Below are positions 40,201-47,900 of a stretch of 64,000 nucleotides of DNA, one piece after another (within the stretch, counting starts at the first letter, position 1; each line of letters starts with the position of its first letter). Where the stretch lies: positions 26,864,029 to 26,928,028 of the forward strand of contig CP154955.1 in NCBI GenBank assembly GCA_039621445.1, in the 5' to 3' direction. Both the position numbers and the translations under genes were made by a program. Source of the stretch: Euglena gracilis. Its lineage: Eukaryota; Euglenida; Euglenophyceae; Euglenales. The notes beneath the pieces were generated by a model that was not told where the DNA came from, did not search any database, and saw nothing but the letters and a program-made list of their open reading frames with translations.

Positions 40201-43200
40201 CTGTGTCCCATTTTTTGGGGCGCTTATGTCACACAGATTTTTGAAGAATTCTTAGTGCGCTTTTTTTATAAAAAAAAAGGCTGCTTCTTATGCGTGCACA
40301 GGGGCTCAATGTTCAGTTGCCCAATCAAAGTCCAAAGAGGGTTGGTGGGATCTACAAAATAAAGTCAATCATGCACGTGTGGCTTTTCATCAAGCAAAAA
40401 TAAATGATGAAGCACAAGAAATGAAATGAAATGCAAGAAAAAATTTTTGGGGATTGTGTTCCAATATCTTGGGACACATTGCAAGGTTCAAGAGATTCTC
40501 TGCCACTACTGGGCGCATAAGCGTGAAGGCTATGGGCGAAAATGTAAAGGCTTCTGGCAAACATTTTAACAAACCGTGGGAAGAATTTTAGGCGCTCAGT
40601 GCAAATTGTTTTAGCGGAGTCCAGGGTTTGATATAAGGAGGGTGTACATGGTTTAGGTGGGGGGGGTGTCCCCCCACCCCCCCTCCTGGCCTGCGGGGGG
40701 GTCCGGATTACCCCCCCCCACCTGCCAGGGGGGTCCGAACCGACCCTGGGGGGGGGGGTACCCGGGACCTCCCCCAAAAAGGGTCAATTTTTTTCCTCCG
40801 GCGCTTTGCGCCAATTTTTTTTTGCATTTTTGGCAAATTTTTGCCCAAAAAGTGCCCAAAATGGCACTTTTGGTCGTTTTGGGGGGTCAAAAATTTTCGG
40901 TCACCTGGACCGCGCCACTGTTTAGGTGGGGGGGGGTGTCCCCCCCCACCCCCCCCCTCCTGGCCCACAGGGGGGGGGGTCCAGACCCCCCACCTGTCCT
41001 TATATCGAACCCTGGCGGAGTCCTGCCAGGGTTCGATAACAAGGATTGTGTCTGGGGTAGGAGAAGGTACGGGTGCCCACGGATTAACTTTAGACCTGCG
41101 TGGCCTTTCCTGCATGTATCAGTCCGGCCCAGCCGAAGACCTGGGCCAAAAATAGTTTTCAAGGGGTTTCGGCTGATTTTGGGTGGGCTTTGGCTGGTGG
41201 GTGAGTGGGTTGACACCACAGGGGGGGGGGAGGGGGCGTGGATGGGTTTTCAAATAAAGTGGATAGGTGGGATTGGGCCCAGGACAAAGTGCCCCCCCCC
41301 GCCTGGGGTCGCCAAGTGAGTCTATGATCCTCCCTCCTGGACTGGAGATGGGGGAGCCGAATCACCCTCCCCCCACCTGCCAAGATACCCCCCAAAAGGT
41401 CAAATTTTCCTTTCTTGTGCTCTGTCCCAAATATCACCAAATTTGGCAAATTTTCCCAACAAATGCTCAAAAGTGGCATGTTTGGCTGATTTTCGGGAGG
41501 TAAAAATTCCGGCCTGAGCCTTTGCGCCGGGCCAAAAGTCGGTCGCCAGTTTCCAGATGTGAAGCAATCATGTTTTGCAGCCTGCGTATCACCGAAAACA
41601 CGTGCATTGACAACAAGGAATTTCTTAAGCCGGACCCTGCCCTGCCGGGGGGGGGGGGCAGCCAGCACCTCTTTTCCAGCCAGCAGCTCCCAGCCGGGCT
41701 GTGCCCCCCCCCCCCGGGTCCATCCCCCCGCTTGGGGTCGGCCAGAAATGGCTGAAAGTGGCCCAAGGGGTAAGTGAGTGATAGTTTTTGAAAAGCGATT
41801 GACTGGTTTTTTTTTGAATTGGTAACCCCCCCCATTTAGAACGACCCCCCTCTGATAACGATCCCCCCCCCGTTTATACCGACCCATTCGGAGAATTCCA
41901 CCAGTTTGAGAAATACAACGACCCATGTCGGGAAGCTGCAAGCAAAGCGCGGAAAGACACATGAGCGTTCGTGCTCGGACGGGTTATTTGAAGTACGAGC
42001 GGATAGACCGCTGCTTAGAGGGTGCGGGGAGTGTGGGGAGAGGAGACATGGCTGTAAGGGACACAGAAAACGTCAGACACAAGGTCTCAATGCCCCGACT
42101 TTGGGTAACCCCCCCATTTATAACGACCCCCCATTTATAACGACCCCCGTTGGATTTTCCACCAACTCAAAAGTCGGATAACAACGGATCGTTATAAATG
42201 GGGGGGGGGTTTAAATGGGTCCATAAGCAATGGTTTGCTGCAGACCTCCCGGAGGATGGAAATGGCATTTCTGAAGGTTTTTAGGGTTTGGCCTCAAAAT
42301 TTGACTGCAGAATTCCAACCCAGCTGGTTTGGGTGTTTTTGTGTTCTTCGGATTCCAGCCAGACCCACCCCCCTGGACCCCCGCCCCGGGGGGGGGGGTT
42401 CCACAAAGCAGCCAGCACCTGTTTCCAGCTGGCCGGCATGCCCTTCCCTCCCAGGGTTCTTCGAGAAATTCCTCACTGCACCAGCACCCCAAACACCCAG
42501 GGTTTGATATAAGGAGGGCGTACATGGTTTAGGTGGGGGGGTGTCCCCCCCCCCACCCCCCCTCCTGGCCCGCAGGGGGGGGTCCGGACCCCCCCCCACC
42601 TGCCAGGGGGGTCCGGACCGACCCTCGGGGGGGGGGGGGTTCCCGGGACCCCCCCAAAAAGGGTCAATTTTTTCCTCCGGCGCTTTGCGCCGAAATTTTT
42701 TTGCATTTTTTGCACATTTTTGCCCAAAAAGTGCCCAAAATGGCACTTTTGGTCGTTTTGGGGGGTCAAAATTTTTCGGCCCGGCGCTTTGCGCCGGGCC
42801 GAAATTCGGCCACCCTGACCGCGCACCTGTTTAGGTGGGGGGGGTGTCCCCCCCACCCCCCCCCCTCCTGGCCCGCAGGGGGGGGGGGCCGGACCACCCC
42901 CCACCTGTCCTTATATCGAACCCTGCAAACACCCCTGGTCCTGGCGATACAGTCCAGTATCCTTTTTTTCGCGTAATTTTGCATGATCCATTGGGGGGGG
43001 GGGTTGGTCACTCTGGCCACTCAGCCAAAAATAGCAGAAAGATTTTGGCCAAAACCCCAAATTTCTGTCGATTTCAGTTTAGACGAGTTAATTTGGTCAA
43101 TTTGAGCCAATTTGTTTTATTTTGAAGCCATTTTGTGTCATTTTGGGATAGTTTCATGTGCATTTGATCAATTTGGCCATTTTTGAGCTGTTTTGGGTCA

Positions 43201-44908
43201 GTTTAGGCCGCTTTGGTGCAGTTTGGTCCAGCGTGCCAAAAGTTGTAGGTTTCCGACCTGGCTTGAATGCCAACAACAGCCATTTTGTTCACTTTTACTC
43301 TGGATTTTTTATATCATCCCGCATAATCCCGCACAGTTACCACGTAATCCCTCATAAATATTTTTGCGGCATAGAAGCGCAATCTTAGATGAACGGAATT
43401 GTGTTCATGGCCACAAATGAGCGCATGAATACAATTTGTTCATGGGCACCCCATTTTTGCCCATGTTTGCGCCCAGGGGATTTCTTAAGCCGGAGGGTAC
43501 CCTACCCCCCTACCCCTGGGGGGGCAGCGAGCCACCAACTCAAATCCAGCCAGCAGCCCAAATTCGGGCTGGGAGCCCCCCGGGGGGGGGGTCAAGTGAA
43601 ATAAAGTCGGGCCAGCAGGCCGCAGGCTGGCCAGCCAACTGAGCTGCCCAGCTCACCTATCCATGCATTTTTCCCCTCATCACAGCTTCCTCCATCACAG
43701 CCCCCCAGCCTTGATCTAAATGTCGAAAATGGCGAAAATGTTTTGGAAATTTTTGTTTTTCACCGACCCAGCCAAGCCCAGCCCCCTCCAACCCCGGACC
43801 CCCCCCCCCCATCCCCCCCGGAGGGTCCAGCCAGCAGCTCGTTTCCAGCCAGCAGCCTTTTTGCCAGCCGGAGGCTGGACCCCCCCCCCCGGGGTCCTTA
43901 AGAAATCCCCTGTTTGCGCCCATGAACAAAATTTCCTTTGTGCGCTTCAGTGCCCATAAATTGATGCCATCGACTAAACAGTGTGGAAAAGGGGCCCTGA
44001 CGGCGTGGACAACTGATTTTGAAAAATAGAACCCTGGCTACACAGGCCACATTTTGACCCCCATGGGTATTTTGGTGCTGACAGAACGGGCCACTTGTGC
44101 CACAGTTTAACCTTTTAAGTGTGGACGGGATGCAAAAAGTTGCAGCCTTGCGCTGGTGATGGCTCGTCCTAGCCCCACAATCTCCCCACAAGCCTTTGTG
44201 CTTCTTTTTAAGACACCTGGGGAAAGGGGTCTTTGGTGGACTTTTCCACAGACAACGGTCGACGTTTTGTAAGTCATCCAACCACGTCAAAAAACTTGCA
44301 TAGTGTGTATGTGGCTGCTGCAGAATTACAATTGCTCTTGTAATCCCGACGTTCTTCTGTGGCCTGGTGGAACCTTCTTATTTGTTGCGCAAATCAAAAA
44401 TGAGCACACCGGCCAGAAAAACACTGAATGGAAGGTGCTGTGAACACCCGAAACACGCTCTGGAAAAGGGGTTGAACAGAGGCACTTTTAAACAACCAAA
44501 AATGGCTTAACCAAGCCGAACCTGCATGGTATTTTTGACCATCAGAGTCCAGGCAGTTGGCGGGCTATTGTGTGGCCAGCCACACGGACCAAAACTCAGA
44601 GAATCTCGAATCTCTCCTTATTCAAGGGAGCACTGTTGATGCATTTCCATGCTACGTGCACAAAAGAACAATGCTGGTGGCAAATTTTGTATTTGCATCT
44701 TCAAAAATGCGCGTCTTTGTCTGCTTTTCCACCCACCCCTCATTGGCTCTTTTGCGTGCGGCAGAGGCCAGAGCTGCCGCCCGGCCGGGCCCACCAGGCT
44801 TTCTTCACGGAGGAGGGCATCGGGCAGATCGCCAAGGTGTCCCTCAACAACATCAAGCTGTACCTGGAGGGCCACGACGACAAAACCCACCCGAACGTTG
44901 TGAAGTAA
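22139..44908 (+). CDS. D-lactate dehydrogenase with N-terminal cyclic-nucleotide-binding-like domain (whole split gene)
   Basis: At least eight exons give a protein of about 480 residues. The first two exons code for a cNMP-binding-like domain (from YFEDLSEMHLALI to FGILHSLREDPSYATC). The rest is an NAD-dependent D-2-hydroxyacid dehydrogenase of the D-lactate type: RVVLYDSKAYWQQQF, RCAGFDRVDLSAA, the NAD-binding GTGRIGQ, NCGRGALVDT with the catalytic Arg, GLDVYENE with the Glu, and AHQAFFT with the His. The end (THPNVVK, stop) matches the usual family length. It should interconvert pyruvate and D-lactate with NADH. Regulation by a ligand through the N-terminal domain is possible, but the domain lacks the usual phosphate-contacting Arg. 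No signal peptide is evident. About six residues expected between exons 4 and 5 were not found, so a microexon may be missing. Intron ends are mostly not GT-AG. Confidence 0.85.
22290..22709. mobile_element. hAT-like miniature element, family 1, copy 1 (intron 1)
   Basis: Begins CAGGGTTTGATATAAGGA and ends with the near complement TCCTTATATCGAACCCTG. Inside are matching GTCCGGACC blocks, GGCGCTTTGCGCC-like palindromes and AAAGTGCCCAAAATGGCACTTT. Flanked by G8 on both sides, so a duplication cannot be proven here. Non-coding. Confidence 0.8.
23310..24084. repeat. 71/88-bp tandem array, left block
   Basis: Units read CTGCCAACCCCTTCTCGGGT, GCAAGTCGACC(T/A)AACCCTAT, CCCTTTCATTAACAAAATCA, ACCCCTTTTAT. 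Spacing of TCGGGTGCAAG is 88, 71, 71, 88, 88 and 88 bp and so on; the 88-bp form carries an extra 17-bp CCTTTTATCTGCCAACC. Peptides encoded by the array are repeat by-products. Confidence 0.9.
24085..25073. mobile_element. hairpin-bearing insert inside the tandem array
   Basis: The array unit is interrupted between CCTTTCATT and ACAAAATCAACCCC, which continue on either side. The insert starts with the perfect hairpin 24098-24214 and ends with related GCCGG hairpins (24920-25073); 24215-24266 and 25027-25073 are inverted copies. The middle holds two diverged direct copies (about 24355-24480 and 24645-24765) with CCCCTCGATCGAAAGCTCTT. Confidence 0.7.
24098..24214. repeat. GCCGGTTC-type hairpin 4, perfect 57-bp arms
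   Basis: Arms 24098-24154 and 24158-24214 are exactly complementary with a GAA loop. They contain GGACGCCGGTTCTGTCC and GGCGTTCCAAACGCCGGTTC. Same family as hairpins 1-3, different flanks. Confidence 0.9.
25074..26265. repeat. 71/88-bp tandem array, right block
   Basis: Continuation of the same array with about fourteen units, most with TTTTCGGGTGCAAG instead of TTCTCGGG. Units are 90 percent or more alike by eye; single changes (CAATTCGACC, TTTAAGTCGACC) mark individual copies. Confidence 0.9.
26489..26800. other. intronic sequence, no gene seen
   Basis: C-rich stretch (26525-26670) and AT-rich remainder inside intron 1. Confidence 0.5.
26801..27075. repeat. CCGCATTTTT simple repeat
   Basis: Dozens of CCGCATTTTT, CCGCATTATT and CCGCATAATT units of 9-11 bp. 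Similar blocks at 27325-27465 and, in shorter form (GCGCATTTTT), 45615-45830 and 46195-46262. Confidence 0.9.
27076..29738. other. rest of intron 1
   Basis: No further exon recognised. Contains the CCGCAT block 27325-27465, the second GTGTTATTTGGG element (27830-27975), a GCTTTCGATC/GAGGGGT repeat relative (28495-28740, reversed; another near 29085-29130) and a CCAGC/GCTGG-rich element starting CAGGGGTTTCTTAAGGACC at 29462. Confidence 0.5.
27830..27975. repeat. GTGTTATTTGGG element, copy 2 (intron 1)
   Basis: Shares with 21840-22030, in the same order, GGGGCCCCAGGGGGG, TTACATGGAAAACCAAAGG, GGGGGTGTTATTTGGGCGCT and AATCGGCCCCCGAGGGGG. Non-coding. Confidence 0.8.
29739..30184 (+). CDS. exon 2: rest of cNMP-like domain, linker and dehydrogenase N-terminus
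   Basis: Codes from GDDVLVKEGAPRMEAFFILE through FGILHSLREDPSYATCVAKG, a helix (LLESDASLGRAFTNSLAKTV), a linker (VRHPSSS) and RPRVVLYDSKAYW, ending ITYVTELLM. The upstream limit is fixed by frame: TGA lies three codons before GGT GAC GAT, and the preceding bases are TTTG, not AG. The intron after it appears to start GAACCT (or AACCT, since one G is shared with exon 3). Confidence 0.85.
30186..30721. other. intron 2, no further feature
   Basis: About 540 bp of T-rich unique-looking sequence between exons 2 and 3. A plus-strand extension of exon 2 remains open to 30361 but departs from the family after TELLM, so it is not counted as coding. Confidence 0.6.
30722..30900 (+). CDS. exon 3: dehydrogenase substrate-binding domain
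   Basis: Codes for DTAPLAEGAVAAICFVNDDT, then LHAGGCKMLSMRCAGFDRVD and LSAARALGMLVS plus two bases of the next codon. RCAGFDRVDL is a family hallmark. Ends TCCAG followed by GCATTT, a GC donor. Confidence 0.85.
30901..33084. other. intron 3 with degenerate miniature elements
   Basis: Reverse, truncated family-1 element ending at 31339 (CGTACGCTCCATAATATCGA then ACCCTG); a single family-1-like end at 31881 (CAGGGTTCAATAAAAGG); a degenerate forward copy ending at 32781 (CTGTCTTTATATTCAACCCT) with the palindromic GGCCCGGCGC...GCCAGGCC core; and one copy of the repeat that flanks exon 6 (about 31690-31870). No gene seen. Confidence 0.6.
33085..33151 (+). CDS. exon 4: short exon, NAD-domain entry
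   Basis: Only about 67 nt. Codes for VPEYSPYAVAEHAMALAMSL and SQ. VPxYSPxAVAEHA is strongly conserved in D-lactate dehydrogenases, which makes this tiny exon convincing. The bases before it are ACTCG, not AG. The end is placed at CAG before GCGATG (GC donor), but could lie two codons earlier. Confidence 0.75.
33152..34826. other. intron 4, no repeat or gene recognised
   Basis: AT-rich, mostly unique-looking sequence. A perfect short inverted repeat TGACTGATTGGTTATGGGG / CCCCATAACCAGTCAGTCA-like lies at 34400-34437. A missing microexon of the dehydrogenase may be hidden here. Confidence 0.5.
34827..35036 (+). CDS. exon 5: Rossmann-fold NAD-binding segment
   Basis: Codes for NRTREHDFKLEGLMGFDFHG, then RTAGVLGTGRIGQIFINLCL with the dinucleotide-binding GxGxxG, then YDKYPNKALMESGKVEY and TTMDE. 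Ends GAG followed by GTATGA, a canonical GT donor. The 5' limit (after CTGTCTCC) is not an AG acceptor. Compared with the family, about six residues before NRTRE are absent; AACAGCCGCCGTCC at 34769-34782 could belong to a missing microexon. Confidence 0.8.
35037..37356. other. intron 5 (canonical GT-AG)
   Basis: Starts GTATGA and ends TTTTTTTTGTAG. Contains two diverged direct copies of a roughly 100-bp block (about 35700-35810 and 36595-36710; shared words CCAAAGGAAAT(A/G)TCC and TTGAAGCCCTTGGAACG), several G- and C-runs (36040-36060, 36130-36180, 36290-36330) and the left arm of the exon 6 inverted repeat. Confidence 0.6.
36230..36515. repeat. left arm of a large inverted repeat around exon 6
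   Basis: Shares with the reverse complement of 38180-38435, in order: GAGCTCTTATCCCT, GGAGCGAAGCTTACCCCTGG, CACCTCGGGAAC, CAGTCGCGAGCGACTGGATT (a palindrome in itself), GCCAGGCC and GGGGTCCAAACTGG. About 80 percent alike by eye. Confidence 0.75.
37357..37466 (+). CDS. exon 6: dehydrogenase catalytic domain
   Basis: Follows TTTTTTTTGTAG, a canonical acceptor, so the intron before it is an ordinary GT-AG intron. Codes for VFKQADVLSLHTPLLPETRH and FINTENIAKMKKGVLS plus AG. The donor could be GC (AGCAG/GCTTTT, in phase with exon 7) or the GTATGA ten bases later; both leave two or three residues more than usual before IINCGRG. Confidence 0.8.
37562..37818. mobile_element. 257-bp element with 16-bp terminal inverted repeats (intron 6)
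   Basis: CTTTCATTTAGTGCGC at 37562-37577 and its exact complement at 37803-37818. The interior is built of GCGCCGCG-type words. No clear target duplication. Non-coding miniature element. Confidence 0.75.
38180..38435. repeat. right arm of the inverted repeat around exon 6 (intron 6)
   Basis: Inverted, diverged copy of 36230-36515; see that entry. Together the arms enclose exon 6 and parts of introns 5 and 6. Confidence 0.75.
38669..38870 (+). CDS. exon 7: catalytic Arg and Glu segment
   Basis: Starts after CTGAG. Codes for AIINCGRGALVDTKALIEGL, RSGHVGGAGLDVYENESEFF, FNDHSDDVIDDVVLQQLLQF and NNVILTA. NCGRG (Arg) and DVYENE (Glu) are catalytic positions; the FFF and DDVIDDVV pattern is typical of D-lactate dehydrogenase rather than of other hydroxyacid dehydrogenases. 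The next intron begins GCCTGGG or TGGGCT, because GCC is shared with exon 8. Confidence 0.85.
38871..40621. other. intron 7, first part, no gene
   Basis: AT-rich sequence with C-runs at 39815-39903 and 40140-40165. The block 40135-40210 (CCCCCCAAAAATATGCC... then AACGGACCCAGAAAATAAGA) resembles 35505-35580 in intron 5. Confidence 0.5.
40622..41014. mobile_element. hAT-like miniature element, family 1, copy 2 (intron 7)
   Basis: CAGGGTTTGATATAAGGA ... TCCTTATATCGAACCCTG, same interior order as copy 1. It is flanked on both sides by GCGGAGTC (40614-40621 and 41015-41022), an exact 8-bp target-site duplication. CAGGG ends plus 8-bp duplication are hallmarks of hAT transposons. Confidence 0.85.
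41821..42213. mobile_element. TIR element with ATTTATAACGA ends (intron 7)
   Basis: Left end GGTAACCCCCCCCATTTAGA then ACGACC; right end CGTTATAAATGGGGGGGG then TTT. The same words recur inside at 42105-42150. The middle (41900-42080) is unique-looking. Ends are C/G-run-rich, so boundaries are approximate. Confidence 0.55.
42498..42925. mobile_element. hAT-like miniature element, family 1, copy 3 (intron 7)
   Basis: Same ends and interior as copies 1 and 2, with an exact GGCCCGGCGCTTTGCGCCGG palindrome. Flanked by CAAACACC on both sides (42490-42497 and 42926-42933), an exact 8-bp target-site duplication. Confidence 0.9.
43474..43912. mobile_element. hAT-like miniature element, family 2 (intron 7)
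   Basis: Ends CAGGGGATTTCTTAAG and CTTAAGAAATCCCCTG are exact complements; TTTGCGCC flanks both sides (43466-43473 and 43913-43920), an 8-bp target duplication. The interior has CAGCCAGCAGC / GCTGCTGGCTG words. Related single ends occur at 29462 and 41618 and a degenerate one near 48365. Confidence 0.85.
43921..44791. other. end of intron 7, no gene
   Basis: Mixed-composition sequence up to exon 8. An open frame runs through exon 8 from upstream, but family likeness begins only at AHQAFF. Confidence 0.5.
44792..44908 (+). CDS. exon 8: catalytic His segment and C-terminus
   Basis: Codes for HQAFFTEEGIGQIAKVSLNN and IKLYLEGHDDKTHPNVVK, then TAA at 44906-44908. The His of HQAFFT is the catalytic acid/base. 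The preceding bases (GCCGGGC) give no AG acceptor. The intron before it is 5.9 kb and carries three complete miniature transposons. Confidence 0.85.
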   Translation, partial: HQAFFTEEGIGQIAKVSLNNIKLYLEGHDDKTHPNVVK

Positions 44909-47900
44909 TATGTTGAGCGGGGCCGTCCTCCCAAACCAGGAAGGGGTTGGGGTCGCCGCTGGTGTCTGGACAAGTAACCCCACTCAATTTAAACATCGCG
45001 CTTTTGAATTCAGGTTTTATCAGCGAAGATCAAGGGAAAAAATGACAGGGAGGTTCATATGACAGGGAATGGCTTAGGGCTGGGTTAGAGATAGTATTTC
45101 AGTTGTCTGAATGCCTTGCTCCAGCAAAGGAAAAATTAAATAAGAGCATCGTTTCAGCAACCATCCAACCAATTTCAGTTGCCCCTATGGATTGCCATGA
45201 GTTGTGGTTGATGGAGCGTTGGTGTGGATAATCTGATGACCCAAGCAAACCCTCGTGGCATCGTTGTACATTCTTTTTTTGCATGCAGGTGCAGGTGCAG
45301 GTGTTTTCGAGACTGAAGCCCTTTTTATCCCAACTGCCCCCATGGCAAACCTTATTTGCTTGAGTTGCTATGACGGGGGGAAGGGTTGGTGCAGAGTTGG
45401 ACTTGCCCAAGCCAGAGGGACCCAATTCCGGGTGGGGGGGGGGCAGCAGCCAGGAGCCTTTTTCCACCGCCACCCTCCCCCCATCGACATTTTAATTGTC
45501 ATCCAGCCGCCAGGTCTGGACAGTTCAGGATTTTTCGTGTGGAAGAAAGCCAAAATGGGCCAAGCAAAATGTTGGATCGAAAATGGGCATCTAGCAGGGG
45601 GGGGGGAATGCGTTGCGCATTTTTCCGCATTTTCCGCATTTTTTTGGCGCATTTTTGTCAATTTTTCAAAAATGCGCATTTTTGCGCTTTTTTTGGCACA
45701 TCCCCCCCCCATTTTTGCACATTTTCCATTTTTACGCATTTTTTTGCGCATTTTTTGCCCAATTTTGCACATTTTGCCATTTTTGCACATTTTCCACCCA
45801 AATCACATGCTCACCGAATTTTGCCCACGTTCAACTGACCCATTTCTGTAACCAACGAACCCATTTTTGCGTTTTTTTTCCACCCAAGGGACCCGCCTCA
45901 AAAGAAAACCCTTGGGTGATGAGGTGTGGGTACTCATCCAATGACGATGAGGACACTAGGGGTTTCAGAGACCCCACATTGACACGTAACCAAGGCGGGA
46001 ATCCCACTCCCCTGGTCACAAGTGAGGGGCAACCATGGCATTGTTGATTATGGTGAACGGAGAGTGACGCCTTGGTCATGCATTTTTTTGGCCGAAATGC
46101 CTTCATTTCAGCTCTTTTTGGTGATTTTGGTTTAGTTTTGGGTTTATTGTTGGAAATTTTTCTAAGTCCTTTTTCCCTTAGGAATGTCACAAACTGAGCG
46201 CATTTTTTTGCACATTTTTTTTGCGCATTTTTGCGCATTTTTTCCGAGGGCCGTCCAGCGCATTCCCCCCCCCCCTGCATCTAGTTATGGGTCGACATTT
46301 TGCACAGTTTGCAGATTTTTTGCGATCATCATCAGGCATTCATTCAATTCAGGTTGGCCGCCGCCAACCAAAAGTGATACCGCGGCACAACCAAGAATTT
46401 GTCAATCCAAGCCTCCCCAGTTTGTTGGGCCACCTCCAACCGTGGTTCATGCTTTGGTTGGGGCATCCTTTGGCTGTAACCAACGGCAGCCCAACCAGAT
46501 TTTTTTTTTAAAGTTTCGTGACCCCGGGTGGGGGGGAGGGGTCGGTGGGTGGGTCTCGGCCGAGCCCCCCCCCCCCCCCATTTGGGGTTGGGGGTTGGGC
46601 TGGGTGGTGGGCACCCCGCCAGAGGTGGGTTTTGTTCTGTTTTCAGCACAAATCTCCGGAAAAAATTTTGGTCCCCAAAATTGCCCTCCCCTAAAAGTGG
46701 GCCAAAATTCACAGCAAAAAGAGGGTAGAATTTTTTTATTACTTTTTTTGGTTAGATAGCGACATACAGTGGCCACCCACCACACACCCAAAACCCAAAA
46801 CCCATCCAAAAGCAGCCTAAAACCCTCAAAGTTATTTCTGGCCTTGCCTTTGTCCCTGACCCTGAATTCCCCCCAAACCCTGGAAACCCAAATCATACAT
46901 CCCCCCCCCCCCCGTGGTCCCCCGAGCCCCCTCACCCCCCCACCCCCCCCCCCCCCCCAAGGGGGTTGGTGGGTCCGGACCCCCCCCTCCCCCAAGTCCA
47001 AAAAACCTCTGCGCCCAACCAAGCTACCAACTGACAGTCACAAGAAAAAAAATTATGATGAGGAATGGGGAGAGGGTATTCAAGCAAACATTTTGAACCC
47101 AACGCACTCGACATCGTTACATTAACAGGTTATATATACCGTAGGTACCAGCTTCTCCTCTTGGGTTATTTTTCACTTTTTCACAGTTTCATGTTACCGT
47201 TTTTAATGCTGGGTTTCTAACTGACATGGCCAAACCAAACAGATTGGAGGCGAGCACTTGCAGGTCGTTTGGGCTTCATCAAAACCAAGGTCGAAAAGAA
47301 AGGGCTTTTGGCTGCAGAGCAAGCAGTTGGTACCTTTTTGTGCTGTGTCAGTCTCGTTCAGAAGCTCCTCCCTGCTGTACACAGCCCGACAATGGGTTGG
47401 CTTTCCTTTTGTCGGTAGGCACAACTGGAAACATGGGATGGATGTTTGGATGCTTGGGACATTTTTTTCCTCTGCTGCTTTGTCGGAATCTTTTTTTTTA
47501 AAGCCGCTGAACAAATTTTGCCCAGAACATGCCCCCTAAGGCGGACTGATTTTTGAATTTTGGTCGATCATTTTGCGAGTCCATTGTGTCGGTGGTGGGG
47601 AGCACCTGCCCATTGTGCTGAACCGGGGTCGCTGAACAGCTACCTGGGGAGGGGGGTTGTGCAGTTACAACCTAAATGGGTATTGTATCTGTTCCTGTTC
47701 GGCAGAGTATATAATGGCATATCGGCATTTCCTCTGATGGTTCGGTATACACACTCTGTGCAGAGAACTGTGTGCATACGTTGCGGAAGCAAGGAGCCTG
47801 TCGGGCCGGCGCCCTTCGCAACAGTCAGGTAAAGGATCGCCGACCTCTAACCGGGGCAGAGCGCTCGTTTTTGGAGCGCCGGCGCAGCCGATTTCGGCCG

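Noticed and set aside
47203-47514. 103-codon minus-strand frame as a gene
   Set aside because: No domain, no conserved motif and no flanking support in a repeat-rich stretch.
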